Positions 27,701 to 34,500 of a stretch of DNA of 64,000 nt are shown here, piece by piece. Position numbers and translations under genes: made by a program. The notes beneath the pieces are model-generated. The model ran no database searches, was not told the DNA's origin, and saw only the letters and a program-made list of their open reading frames with translations. Numbering within the stretch: position 1 is the stretch's first letter; each line of letters starts with the position of its first letter. Source of the DNA: Rhodanobacter sp. (GTDB lineage: Bacteria > Pseudomonadota > Gammaproteobacteria > Xanthomonadales > Rhodanobacteraceae); NCBI GenBank assembly GCA_030148505.1, contig JASBTI010000043.1:62001-126000 (forward strand), given 5' to 3'.

Positions 27701-30210
27701 TTGACGCCACCGGCGATCGCCAATCGTACGCGGCCCAACCGTAGATCCTGGCAAGCCAGATGGATCGCCGTCAGGGATGAGGAGCACATCGTGTCCACGG
27801 TCATGCTCGGGCCGTGCAGATCCAGCGCATACGACACGCGGTTGGCGATGCTCGCGGTGCTGCCGACCAGTCCCGTGCGCTGCCCGCGCATGCTCGCCTC
27901 GACCCCGAACAACTGGTATTCGCTGTACATCACTCCCGCATAGACGCCGACCTGTCCCGGCAGGCTGGCGGACGACCCGGCTGGCCGCGACTGTGCCTGC
28001 AAGTCGGCGCGCGTGCACCCGGCATCCTCCAGTGCCATCCATGTGTGCTGCAGGAACAGCCGTTCCTGGGGATCGATTCGCGCCGCTTCCCGTGGCGAGA
28101 TGTTGAAGAATTGAGGATCGAACTCATCGACGCCCTCGATGAAACCACCCCAGCGGCTGTAGTGCCGTCCCGGTTCGGTGCGATCTTCGCTGTAGTACTC
28201 GCGCCAATCCCACCGCTCACGAGGGACTTCGACAATGCAGTCGCGCCCTTCGCGCAAGTTGTCCCAGTAGGCGGCTACGTCCCGCGCAGCTGGATAACGT
28301 CCGCTCAGTCCTACGATCGCAATAAAGTCGGAACCGGACTCGCCCTGAGGCGCCGGAGCCGGCGTTTTAACCGCCGAGCCCACCGATCTGGCTTGCGGAC
28401 TTTGTTGGCCTGTGGTCACGGGAGAAGCTGCGGCGGCGCGGTTAGCCAACCCCTTGCCCGGATCCGCAGCAACCGGACGCCTGGTCGAGGAGACGAACAA
28501 TGTACCGACGACATCCGGACGCGCCTCCACCAGGTGCGTGGCAAGATCGGCCAGGTTGTGATGCTCGAACAGCAGCGTCTTGGACAGCGGCCCGAAGGTT
28601 TTTTCCAGGTGGCCGGTCAAGCGCATGGCGAGGATGGAGTCGATGCCGTAACGTTGCAGCGACTCCTGCGGATCCAGGCGTTCCGCCGGCACTTTCAGCA
28701 GCGTGGAAAATTCCTTGCGCAGGAATTCACGCATTTTCGCCTGCAGGTCGTGTTTTTCCGTGCTCGGCTGCTCCGCTGCCTGCAAGTTCGCGCGCGGCGC
28801 TGGTTGCAACAGATCTTGGTCGCGCCGTCCGTGCAGCGCCTTCAGTCGACCGGGGTTGCCTTGCACGGCCAGGGTGCTGCCTGCTCCTGCCATGATGCTG
28901 GCGTGGAAGGCTCGCATACCCTGGGCGGTCGACAATGGACGCATACCGGTTGCGTTTTCCAGCGTGGCCAGCGCTTCGGGGTCGAGTTCTGTCTCAACGT
29001 CCTGCCAGGCCGACCAGTGAATGGCCACGCTACGACCATGACGCCTGCCCTCGCCAACAAGCCGGTTGCGATGCTGCGCCAACGCCGCGAGAAAACCATC
29101 GGCGGCGGCAACGCCCAGTTGCCCGCTTTCACCGAGGACCGATGCTGCCGAGCAGGACAACGCGAAGAAATCGAGCTTGAGCTCCTTGGTGGCTTCGTCC
29201 AGGTTCGCGGCCGGCATGATCGCCGCGGCCAGGGACCGCTCGAACTCAATGGCAGGTTGATTCAGAAGCCCGGCCTGCGCGAGCTCAGCGGTTTCATGAA
29301 GAATGCCTTCGATGCCACCCCATTGCCGGACGACAGTCGCTATCAGGTGTTCCGCCGCTTGTGCATCCCGCAGGTCGATTGGTTGATGGTGCAGCCGCCC
29401 GTTCGACTGCTCTTGAAGCGTCTGAAGTTCGCTTGAAAACCGTGCTTTCGCCGGCGAGCCGGCCAGCACGACCTGCGCATGCCTGGTCTGGGCCAGTATG
29501 GTGCTGGCAAACAGAAGCCCCCTGCGCCCCAGCGCGCCAGTGATCAGGTAGACCCCGCGCTCCTTCCAGACAAGCCCCTGCGTGCGCATGGATTGCTTGC
29601 GCCAACGCAGAGACATCGGTTGGGCGCCGTCTTCGCAGCGGAGCACGGGTTCTGTCGTTCGGATTCCGGCCTGCTCCAGTTGCCGGGCCAGAGATGCGGC
29701 GGTCAGGCCTGGTTGCACAAGAACCAATTGGCCCTGGAACCCAGGATGCTCGGCGCTGGCCACTTTCAGCATGGAAGCCAGTCCGACAAGCGCCTCCATG
29801 TCGTCCGTAGCAGGCATGACCCATTGCATGAACACCGGCCCACGCACGCCACGCCGGAGTATGGCCCCGGTTCGCTCCAGACAGGCAGCCGCGCAGGACG
29901 TGTAACGTTGCACAACCGAATCGCCGGAAGCGCTGGGCAATACCGCGTAACCGTCGCATGGCAGCAAGGCCTGCAACTCGACTGGCGCAAGACCGGGGAG
30001 TTCGCAGAGCAAAACGTGGCGTTCGCCTTTCTGCGCCGCAGTGCCGGTCTCGGCGGAGACGGCTTGCCATGTCGGCGCAGCCAGCAGCAGCCGGCTGCCA
30101 TCGGACTGCTTTCGCCTCAGCGCCAGGATGCGATCCAGCGCATCCTGCTTCGAGATCCTTGCTGCGGCCAAGTCCCGGTAGATCCCTTCCAAGCTGCGAT
30201 CATCTGACAT
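15724..30210 (-). CDS. PKS-B: giant trans-AT PKS with two triple-ECH beta-branching modules
   Basis: 4828 residues from the ATG at 30210, five bases after the PPTase stop; a longer frame from 30306 overlaps that gene and has a non-protein-like Arg-rich start. Domains in order (residues): docking helix 1-40; degenerate KR 210-470; ACP 492-563 (Ser525); KS1 628-1068 (Cys809, His944, His984); degenerate DH 1248-1488; three ECH domains 1503-1713, 1723-1893, 1930-2178; tandem ACPs (Ser2238, Ser2359); KS2 2452-2873 (Cys2620, His2755, His2795); degenerate DH 3052-3273; three ECH domains 3370-3568, 3591-3763, 3800-4048; ACP (Ser4109); KS3 4196-4618 (Cys4364, His4499, His4539). There is no AT domain, so malonyl must come from a free AT. 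The third ECH of each array is PksI-like. It ends on a KS linker and overlaps PKS-C by 14 bp. Confidence 0.95.
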   Translation of the reverse strand: MSDDRSLEGIYRDLAAARISKQDALDRILALRRKQSDGSRLLLAAPTWQAVSAETGTAAQKGERHVLLCELPGLAPVELQALLPCDGYAVLPSASGDSVVQRYTSCAAACLERTGAILRRGVRGPVFMQWVMPATDDMEALVGLASMLKVASAEHPGFQGQLVLVQPGLTAASLARQLEQAGIRTTEPVLRCEDGAQPMSLRWRKQSMRTQGLVWKERGVYLITGALGRRGLLFASTILAQTRHAQVVLAGSPAKARFSSELQTLQEQSNGRLHHQPIDLRDAQAAEHLIATVVRQWGGIEGILHETAELAQAGLLNQPAIEFERSLAAAIMPAANLDEATKELKLDFFALSCSAASVLGESGQLGVAAADGFLAALAQHRNRLVGEGRRHGRSVAIHWSAWQDVETELDPEALATLENATGMRPLSTAQGMRAFHASIMAGAGSTLAVQGNPGRLKALHGRRDQDLLQPAPRANLQAAEQPSTEKHDLQAKMREFLRKEFSTLLKVPAERLDPQESLQRYGIDSILAMRLTGHLEKTFGPLSKTLLFEHHNLADLATHLVEARPDVVGTLFVSSTRRPVAADPGKGLANRAAAASPVTTGQQSPQARSVGSAVKTPAPAPQGESGSDFIAIVGLSGRYPAARDVAAYWDNLREGRDCIVEVPRERWDWREYYSEDRTEPGRHYSRWGGFIEGVDEFDPQFFNISPREAARIDPQERLFLQHTWMALEDAGCTRADLQAQSRPAGSSASLPGQVGVYAGVMYSEYQLFGVEASMRGQRTGLVGSTASIANRVSYALDLHGPSMTVDTMCSSSLTAIHLACQDLRLGRVRLAIAGGVNVSIHPNKYLAVSAGQFISSDGRCQSFGEGGDGYIPGEGVGVVILKRLSDAERDGDRIYGLIRGSALNHGGRTNGYTVPNPQAQAGAIEDALADAGVDARWVSYLEAHGTGTRLGDPIEIAALSKAFGRTTRDRQFCLIGSAKSNIGHCEAAAGVAGLTKVLLQMRHRQIVPSLHSARLNPHIDFESTPFRVNQVLAEWEAPMLGGRRIPRIAGLSSFGAGGSNAHMIVQEYVATTRAASAPEAAAIVLSARTGGQLRQKASELLQFLQGVGSGCDLAGLAYTLQTGREAMNERLGFVAPDMASLINSLEAFVQGREGAAGIYAGQAQAGMDTMAHLNDEADIQQTLERWLAAGKLDKVLALWVKGLSIPWSALYPDSVPGRISLPSYPFARERYWIDIEAGHVPQEALAGARLHPLVQVNTSSLYEQSYRSNFSGDEAFCYAQRCLDGSVYLEMLRAVAADTLRHDGAVELQDVQWHAPVPVAPDESVVILAHPAETSDLDCEVFSERDGEQIVHVRGRASALADGQAMRLDLHALQRQWAQVAEHAYRHGNDVLVRLDLAWPEQQDSTGYVLHPKMLLALRCAAAEWVAGTHATLATHQPIALDRLRVYARCREQVWAWIRPAATNSAAIDVDLCDGSGTLLAELRGWILAAVEQSDFVQPVWADPCGVRVENEGKGVVTLHVEAAENALTRTVCAAICNALEAARSLPALRVLVLQGSSAHFLQGGEAEQEAVLETGLHRALADFPYPTIAAMAGDALGVGWWLGTLCDVMVCGSQAHHGYTATHAGCATQHASWLHARLGARLARSLCFPAGGLTGAQMTEAGWMGMVVPCAEVNRCALSLAGEFAAKPAEALRLLKAHLADAVHIEPQKHSRVDGKWTSLADASVMRCDHADAASIERELSGLLAEMAASGRYRAIILAAADLSLAASRASDVLALQHCVMQAPVPVLSALSGEVRGASWLLALCCDAMVLDEEGRYGIGSPGTDPELMPALARLTAEYLGEARARETFLTGELVAGSSLGSHSGFAVVAPAEQVLDQARALADTFATQTHDTLAGWKRSRVDALVDAQCQQSAQSVGLERPAPAEGRIPLASQVVSATARAGGVLVIEMHDRDVRNMFSQALVACLEEAFAHAAAEPYKVVVLTGYDHFFASGGTKESLLAIQSGAMRFTDYAVFHIAMRCPVPVIAAMQGHGIGAGWALGLFGDIALHAEEGRYSSPYMNYGFTPGAGATLALPARLGWDLAKESLFAGHEYSGKEVRERGALSHVLPRARVFDAALQMAASMARLPRQWLVTSKTLWSAPLRASLDTVLQQELTMHERTFVGRDDTLTLIEHRFQPASEPARASDMAIPIASSSVNVPDEEVMTTLRRMLAHELQLPMTTLDEKAQFVDLGLDSVVGVTWVRKINEAYGLDLEATRIYGHPTLAQLSRHVTEELLRCGRLRAPALPSQAAVPAPKAAPLFVSAPAPVSAPVAIAQAGPVSTEVSATLRRLLAHELQLPEAQLDEGAQFVDLGLDSVVGVTWVRKINEAYGLDIEATRVYSHPTLAQMSRHVGAELQRHGRLPTPATPMPASRPTAMVAITPPRPVAPAASVRRKSPKSSAAPVLSRPPSIAVVGMAGRFPEASDLHQYWNNLATGRDCITSVSPERWDAQRYYQPGDAAPGRTNSRWLGALDGYDLFDPLFFSISPREAEHMDPQQRLFLQTCWHAFEDAGYSPRALSGSRCGVFVGCAHGDYQQLSAEQRLTAQGFTGNASSILAARISYLLDLQGPCLSIDTACSSSLVAIAHACDSLVNGASDLALAGGVYVMVGPDMHIKTAQAGMLSADGRCFTFDQRANGFVPGEAVGTVVLKRLSDALRDNDTIYGVVEGWGVNQDGRTNGITAPNPHSQTRLQQDVYSRFGIDPGEIQMIEAHGTGTKLGDPIEVEALKASFGKYTQQEGYCALGSVKSNIGHCLTAAGAAGFIKLMLSLQHRQQPPTIHFEHLNEHIRLDGSPFYVNTSLRPWAVPAGKPRRAAMSSFGFGGTNAHVVVAEAPAQAPQEPWEGPELIVLSARSAERLREKVRDMVVYLAREPATSLASVAYTLQVGREAMEDRLSFVAATLAEMSVTLQAFLDGDAVGVHQGQVRQGKGTSALFTGDADLQQVVERWLDHRRLEKLAELWVKGVEWDWGRLHRERMPRRIRLPGYPFARERYWHRGCDAAATESKGAEVIHPLLHANISDLYQHGYRSVFRGDEPFFSAARALHPAAHMEMALAALAHAERLAEGDAILLRDMRWNAPVPIEPGAPVTVALDVAENHIGVTIASAAEEGEHLHCQADSSIVPASTMPRVDLEALQARMRQAGVGRGNAEALVKLPEPATKDAARASLMSMLDAAWREVGGLPDQLSAASSIVFDPFAPMASQAWIRRDAGTWDLDLCDASGVPQWQLRGIAVSDASVLRRVPLAQTDAETTCGPPLHAPRQALLIQVGHGVAEPSNATAEPAVPGSKPQILLPPPRSIDSAALHSQVPVQRPQITLAHTESGRLAACTVRVVDRGDGVVEVRMDAGNGNPLSMELAEALRQALDTAGAIDSLRVLVLLGTREGFLQGRQYASLHESGLEDALADFPYPVIAAMAGHATDAGWWLGSLCDVMVCAAEASYGFTTFSDPWPASRAGALRERFGDLMSERLLSPLGAASGNDWKTRGWSAPVAEGKDVEQHAFAWADQLKSKPAEALRLLKAHLRQASRQSLAAGDAAVAHDAGAWSIVNEPIDIRCDARSIETVSRQLADAVEDARSRRQCRAIILRSDVAPFDGDVQPDALAALQRLIAEAPMPVVAALSGDALGAGWCMALSCDAAVYSESGWYGAADLHGAPVLMVAAAKLAPVCFGDVLGREMLLTGESFTGTALKLRQPALLVAPADGVHSLAREWAAAWLADGGLHVAARKRERLQAWRKDDADALARPCQPASLPAPSTGPIELRSEVIVATAHPGGVLLIQLHDRDAKNMYSPALVEGMKEAFGHVAEHAYKVVVLSGFDSYFASGGTRESLLAIQSGTARFTDQSIFLLPIQCPLPVIAAMQGHGIGAGWSLGLFADVGIYAEESHYVSPYMGYGFTPGAGATLVAPMRLGIDLARESLLSAHEYSGAELRERGLAHAVLPREQVVPAALALATRIAGQPRDYLVRLKQAWNAPLLARLDDVLQKELAMHERTFVGKQETTTRIQARFAELDASATRGRQPAPQPVRNGAAHTPSSIKAKLRETLDAELHLQGRTIDDDDRFVELGMDSIIGVTWIRRINEAFGTSYEATNIYSYPTIREFSAFLQAQLPAAPAPASSSETTIAHESRVRQVVAPPVLRKVPSQSRRIRPSLPEEERIAIVGMSARYPQASDLDAFWANLVRGRDSIVEVPRWRWDVAHFYDPHGQRANTAVSKWLGAMEDVDCFDPLFFRISPEEASLMDPQHRLFLEESYRAFEDAGYAHRELSDKRCGVYLGISTNDYAMMLARHGIMAPPITGNSYSIAAARIAYHLNLKGPAISVDTACSSSLVALHLACQALRSGEVDMALAGGVSLWLTPEQYLSMNEAGMLSPTGQCRAFDAGANGIVMGDGVGAVVLKRLSDAVADGDAIHGVIAGSGVNQDGRTNGITAPSAVSQAELERSVFAKCGIDPGTIGYVETHGTGTRLGDPIELEALTTVFREKTRKVGYCALASLKSNIGHTAAAAGIASVHKVLLSLRHRTIAPTLHVERENPHFAFAESPFYVNRHARPWQSQEGAPLRACINSFGYSGTNAHVIIEEYVPGHRQAGHGSHHDGGGRYALPLSARTSEALHRKVSDLLAYLKSDRVVTLEEIARTLQIGREPMNERFGVLASSTAEFADALQRWLEGGPESDRFKRVRVDGGTHEAGDEQAVRHYLECGDVDSLLAAWMRGADVPWERLYVDGMPRRAHLPTYPFARERHWIEGEAHKPGVAVAGQSGQLGWIEDILDRLDTDELDPAQAVNLLRAVE
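18067..20103 (-). other. Second triple ECH (crotonase) array of PKS-B
   Basis: PKS-B residues about 3370-4048, the same three-domain layout as the first array. Domain 3 again has F-A-S-G-G, G-H-G-I-G-A-G-W and Y-G-F-T-P-G-A-G-A-T. The ACP that follows (Ser4109) also carries the flag Trp (4115). Array and module look like a duplication of the preceding ones that kept one ACP instead of two. Confidence 0.85.
23011..23604 (-). other. Tandem ACPs with the beta-branching Trp flag
   Basis: Two nearly identical ACPs in PKS-B, each with G-L-D-S-V-V-G-V-T-W-V-R-K-I-N. The phosphopantetheine serines are 2238 and 2359, and a Trp stands six residues after each (2244, 2365), the position known to mark ACPs served by HMG-CoA-synthase homologues. 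Confidence 0.85.
23677..25704 (-). other. First triple ECH (crotonase) array of PKS-B
   Basis: PKS-B residues about 1503-2178. Domain 1 keeps a crotonase-like A-A-M-A-G-D-A-L-G-V-G-W; domain 2 is eroded (S-G-E-V-R-G-A-S-W); domain 3 is closest to PksI-type ECH2 enzymes, with F-A-S-G-G, A-A-M-Q-G-H-G-I-G-A-G-W and Y-G-F-T-P-G-A-G-A-T. Dehydration and decarboxylation of the HMG-type branch are the expected reactions. Confidence 0.85.
28807..29589 (-). other. Degenerate ketoreductase domain of PKS-B
   Basis: PKS-B residues about 210-470. The nucleotide-binding loop is T-G-A-L-G-R-R-G instead of the usual G-G-x-G-G-x-G. In the catalytic block ending G-Q-L-G-V-A-A-A-D the active-site Tyr is Val367 and the following Asn is Asp371. 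It should not reduce; a structural role is likely. Confidence 0.75.
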
Positions 30211-30214
30211 CACG

Positions 30215-31156
30215 TCACGTGCCCCTAGTCCACGAATACCATGTTGGCGCCTTTGCCTCCGAGGCCGGTTGCGCCATCGCTTCATCCATTGCCGCTTTTC
30301 CTGCAACGCCGCAGTGCTCAGGCGTGTCCCGGCACAGCAACCCCCAGCGTCCTCGATGCACCGCAGGCATGACTTCGCTGATACGGAACGCGATCTGTTC
30401 TCCGGCGCTCGCGCACTTCACCGCCAGCGCTGCGCGATGGCGCTCGTCCACCCGCCACGCGCGGAATCGCCACAGGCCCGGGTCGCCCTGATCCACATCG
30501 TGAAAGACAATCGACGCCTGCTGCGCGCCACAGCTGAAAGAAAAGCTGTCCAGCGGCAACGTCATGCCCAGACCCTTAGCCTTGATGTAGGCCTCTTTGA
30601 GTGTCCACAGTTGAATGAACCGCTCATGCCGTTCGACAGACGGGAGCGCGCGGAGCGCGCGTACTTCATCGGGAGAAAAGAACCGCTCGGCGATCTTCTC
30701 TCCCTCGTGATGGCGCGCAGCATCCTCCACATCGATACCGATGGGGCGGCCAGATGCCACCGCGCAAGCCACCAGTCCACAGGTGTTCGACAAATTGAAT
30801 GACAAATGCGCCGCCGGATCGTCCGGTGGAAGCGACGGTCTTCCGTAAGCATTGCTGGCAAATACCCAGGTGCCGGGATGGCGGTCCGTGTAGCTTGATA
30901 ACGCTACCCGGCACAGGGCGCGGGTGAGCAGGAATTCATGTTTCAGATCCTCAAATGCAAGACGTGCCAGCCGCTGCCGCTCGTCCGCCGTCAATAGCGA
31001 CAGGTATTGAGGCATCAGCCCAGCGCGCACGCAGGCATCGGTGCGTGCAAGCCAAACATGTACATCCGCGCCGCCAAGGGCAACGCGGACGGATGTATCG
31101 GCCAAATGCGACACTTCAGGTCTCTGGAACGGCATCGGGCAACATGCCGGCCGCAT
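30215..31156 (-). CDS. Sfp-type 4'-phosphopantetheinyl transferase
   Basis: A 313-residue protein that transfers phosphopantetheine from CoA to the serine of ACP and PCP domains, activating the PKS and NRPS carriers encoded around it. Family motifs are visible: N-L-S-N-T-C-G in the substrate-binding part, the Mg-binding G-I-D-V-E-D, and W-T-L-K-E-A-Y-I-K-A-K-G. The ATG at 31156 has AAGG five bases upstream and overlaps the end of the DoxX-like gene by 41 bp; an ATG at 31135 is possible. Its stop lies four bases before the PKS-B start codon, so the enzyme and its largest substrate are probably translationally coupled. It is somewhat longer than the usual Sfp length of 220-250 residues, mainly at the C-terminus. 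Confidence 0.93.
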   Translation of the reverse strand: MRPACCPMPFQRPEVSHLADTSVRVALGGADVHVWLARTDACVRAGLMPQYLSLLTADERQRLARLAFEDLKHEFLLTRALCRVALSSYTDRHPGTWVFASNAYGRPSLPPDDPAAHLSFNLSNTCGLVACAVASGRPIGIDVEDAARHHEGEKIAERFFSPDEVRALRALPSVERHERFIQLWTLKEAYIKAKGLGMTLPLDSFSFSCGAQQASIVFHDVDQGDPGLWRFRAWRVDERHRAALAVKCASAGEQIAFRISEVMPAVHRGRWGLLCRDTPEHCGVAGKAAMDEAMAQPASEAKAPTWYSWTRGT

Positions 31157-31556
31157 GCGGCCTTCGCATGGGATAGTCGGCCAGCAGGTGGCGGAAACTC
31201 GGCCAGTAAGCCTTCAGCAGCACGAGATTGAGAACCGCCACGAGCGTGAAGGCGTAATACCAATGCAGGTCGAATACGTAGAACAGACACAGTACCGACG
31301 AAATAGGCGTCAACAATGCCGTGCCAAGGGCGGGCTTGAAGTTGAGCAAGAGGGACAGCGCGCCGATGAACTCGATCGATTTCAAGAACGACCAGAAGTA
31401 CACCGTATGCTGGAGGACACCGTGAAAAGACGCATCCGTGGATTCGCCGGTGAGGTAGATGCCGAAACAGAGCGCGAGAAAGCCATCCACCGCTCCGAAA
31501 AGGTAGATGATCCCGAGCAGGTAGCGGGCTATCGTTTCATAGATTTTCAATCGCAT
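31116..31556 (-). CDS. DoxX-like small membrane protein
   Basis: A 146-residue protein with four hydrophobic helices, similar in layout to DoxX/DUF4870-like families (an N-terminal helix with a Y-L-L-G-I-I-Y-L-F-G-A-V-D-G-F motif). The start is the ATG at 31556, which overlaps the NRPS-2 stop by 10 bp; the longer upstream frame is antisense-like and Arg-rich. It overlaps the following PPTase gene by 41 bp, so it is firmly embedded in the operon. Its role is unknown: it could assist export or redox steps at the membrane. The family match is moderate and the membrane topology is clear. Confidence 0.7.
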   Translation of the reverse strand: MRLKIYETIARYLLGIIYLFGAVDGFLALCFGIYLTGESTDASFHGVLQHTVYFWSFLKSIEFIGALSLLLNFKPALGTALLTPISSVLCLFYVFDLHWYYAFTLVAVLNLVLLKAYWPSFRHLLADYPMRRPHAAGMLPDAVPET

Positions 31557-34500
31557 GGCTCTTGCTCCTTGTAAGAAGGCATGCCTGCCGCGTCGGCGAT
31601 TTCGGTGTCTGCGGCCTGGAGGTCTCGGGCAATCAGATCGATGGCGGGAGGGGCGAGGATCGAGAAATGTCCGGCATCGATGTCTACGACCCGCAACGGG
31701 CCGCGCAGCACCCTGCACCACCCATGTTCATCCGCCTGGCGCCCGTCGGCCTGGCGGTCAGCCGATGCGCGATACAGGGTGACGGGAACGTCTTCCGGCA
31801 ACGGAGTCGGCTCGTAGCTTGCGTAAGCACGGCGGCTGGCCTCGAAGACCCGCAAAAGTATCTCGAATTGCTCCACTCCGACATCGATTCCCTGTTGCGC
31901 CAGTGCGGAAACGATTTCCTGTGCGCTCTTGCCGCGAAGACTGCCGGCCGGCATCGATACGGTTCGTCCATTGAGTTCGCCCAAGGTGCTGCATAGGTCG
32001 CTGAGTACGTCGGCGTCGTCCATGGCCACATCGCCCGCAGCGATCGCGGTGGCGAACGCATCCACCAATACGATCTTCTCGATGGTTTCACCCTGCTCGA
32101 GCAGCAGGCGCGAAGTCTCCACGGCGACGACGCCACCGTAGGAATGCCCCAGCAATCGATAAGGACCTGAGGGCTGGATGGAGCGAATCGCCTTGACGTT
32201 CTTCTGCGCCGTTTCTTCGACGCTTTCCAGCGGTGCTGCCAGCCCATCGAGCCCAACCGCCTGCAGCCCGTACAGCGGCTGCCCGCTGCCCAATGCACGC
32301 GCCAAAGGCTGGAAGGAAAGCACGTTGCCGCCTACGCCTGGCATCACGAAGACCGGTTGTGCCGTGCCCCCGCGCTGGATGGGTACGAGGACGGCGTCTT
32401 GTTCCGCGAGCGCAGGTCCACCCAGCCGCCGGGCCAATTCGGCGATGGTCGGCGCAGCAAAAAGGATCGCCAGCGGAAGCAAGGTTCCAAAGCATCGCTC
32501 GATGCCGGCCATCAGGCGCACGGCCAGCAGCGAGTGACCGCCCAGCTCGAAGAAGTCGCTGTGCACGCCGATACTTTCCGGCGGCAGGTTCAGCACCTCG
32601 GCCCACAGTTCGGCGAGGCGTCGTTCGTCGTCCGTGCGTGGCGCCACAGGCGCCGCGGTGTCGACGGCGACCTGCAGGGCCCCCAGCGCACGCCGGTCGG
32701 CCTTGCCGCTGCTGGTCAGCGGCAACGCATCGAGTGCAACGAAGCGTGCCGGGACCATGTAGTCGGGCAAGGTCTGCGCCAGGTGCGTGCGCAAGGCCTC
32801 GTTCGCCGGCGGCTCGCCGGCAGCGCGATAAAACGCCACCAGACTCTGCTCGCGCAGGATCACCACGGCGGTCTCGATGCCGGGGTGCGCCTCCATCTGC
32901 GCCTCGATCTCGCCCAGCTCCACGCGCAACCCGCGCAGCTTGACCTGGGTATCGATGCGCCCGAGGTATTCGAGGATGCCCTCCTCCGTCCAGCGCGCCA
33001 GGTCGCCGGAACGGTACATCCGCTCGCCGGGGAAGAACGGGTCGGTCACGAAGCGCTCGGCCGTCAGGTCGGGCCGGTGGAGGTAGCCGCGCGCCAACCC
33101 TGCGCCGGCGATGTGCAGTTCCCCCGGCACGCCGACCGGTTGCGGTTCTCCGCGCGGATCGAGAATGTAGATCCGCGTGTTGTCCATCGGCCGTCCGATC
33201 GGCACCGTGGCCGACACCAGGTCGGTGCAGTCGTGCGCGGTGACGTCGATCGCCGCCTCGGTCGGACCGTAGAGGTTGTACAGGTTCGCCTCCGGGAAGC
33301 GCGTGCGGTAGCCCGTGGCGGCCTTGCGGCCCAGCGCCTCGCCGCTGCAGATGATCCGGCGCACCGAGGGATGGACGGCCTGCCCGTTTTCCAGGAACGC
33401 GGTGAACATCGACGGCACGAAGTGCAGCGTGGTGATGCCGTGCGTGGCGATCAGCCGGTCGAGATACGCCACGTCGCGATGGCCTTCGGGTGCGGCCATC
33501 ACGAGCCGGGCCCCCACCATGAGCGGCCAGAAGAACTCCCAGACCGAGACGTCGAAGCTGTAGGGCGTCTTCTGCAGCACGACATCGTCGGCCGTCAGGC
33601 CGTAACGGCGCTGGCGCCAATGCAGCTGGTTGACCAGCGCGCGGTGTTCGGTCAGGACCCCCTTGGGCCGGCCAGTGGAGCCGGAGGTGTAGAGGACGTA
33701 GCAGAGGTTCGTCGCACTTGCACTGTCGTCGTACGGTAGATGCGCGGCTTCTTCCACGATCGCCGGCCACTCGCTGTCCAGGCAATACAAGGCAGTCGAT
33801 GCGGTGAGCAACGGCGCGATCGTGTTGCGCAGATGCGCCTGGGTGAGCACCACGCCGACCGCGCTGTTCTCCAGCATGTAGCTCAACCGGTCCGCCGGAT
33901 AGGACGGATCCAGCGGCAGGTAGGCCGCACCGGCACGCACGATGCCCAGGATGCCCACGACCATCGCCACCGAGCGCTCGGCGCACAGGCCGACGATGGT
34001 GTCCGGTCCCGCACCGCGCGCCTGCAGCACGCGTGCCAGCGCCAGGCTGCGTGCGTCCAGCTCGCCATAGGTGAGCGTCTCCTGCGCGGTCACCACCGCC
34101 ACGCGTTCCGGTGCCGCCGCCATCTGTTCGAGCACGAAGTCGTGGATGCGCCGCTCGCGCGGGAAGGCCCTCGCGGTCTCGTTGAGCGTGTGCACCAGGT
34201 ACGTGCGCTCGTCCTCGGCGAGGTAGCGGAGCGTGTCGAGGGCTTGCCCGGGCGAATGCAGCGCCGACGCGCACAGCATCCCCAGGTGCGCCGCCATCCG
34301 CTCGATGCGTTCGGCGCTGTACAGCTCGGTGCTGTAGGTGATCGCACCGGCCAGCCCCGCGGCGGTCTCCTGGAACTCGAAGGACAGGTCGAACTTCGCC
34401 ACGCCCTCGTCCAGGTCCAGCGGCTGCACGCCGTCCGGCAGGGTCACCGCCTCGGTGTTCTGCAGCACCACCATCACCTGGAACAGCGGACTGATCGCGC

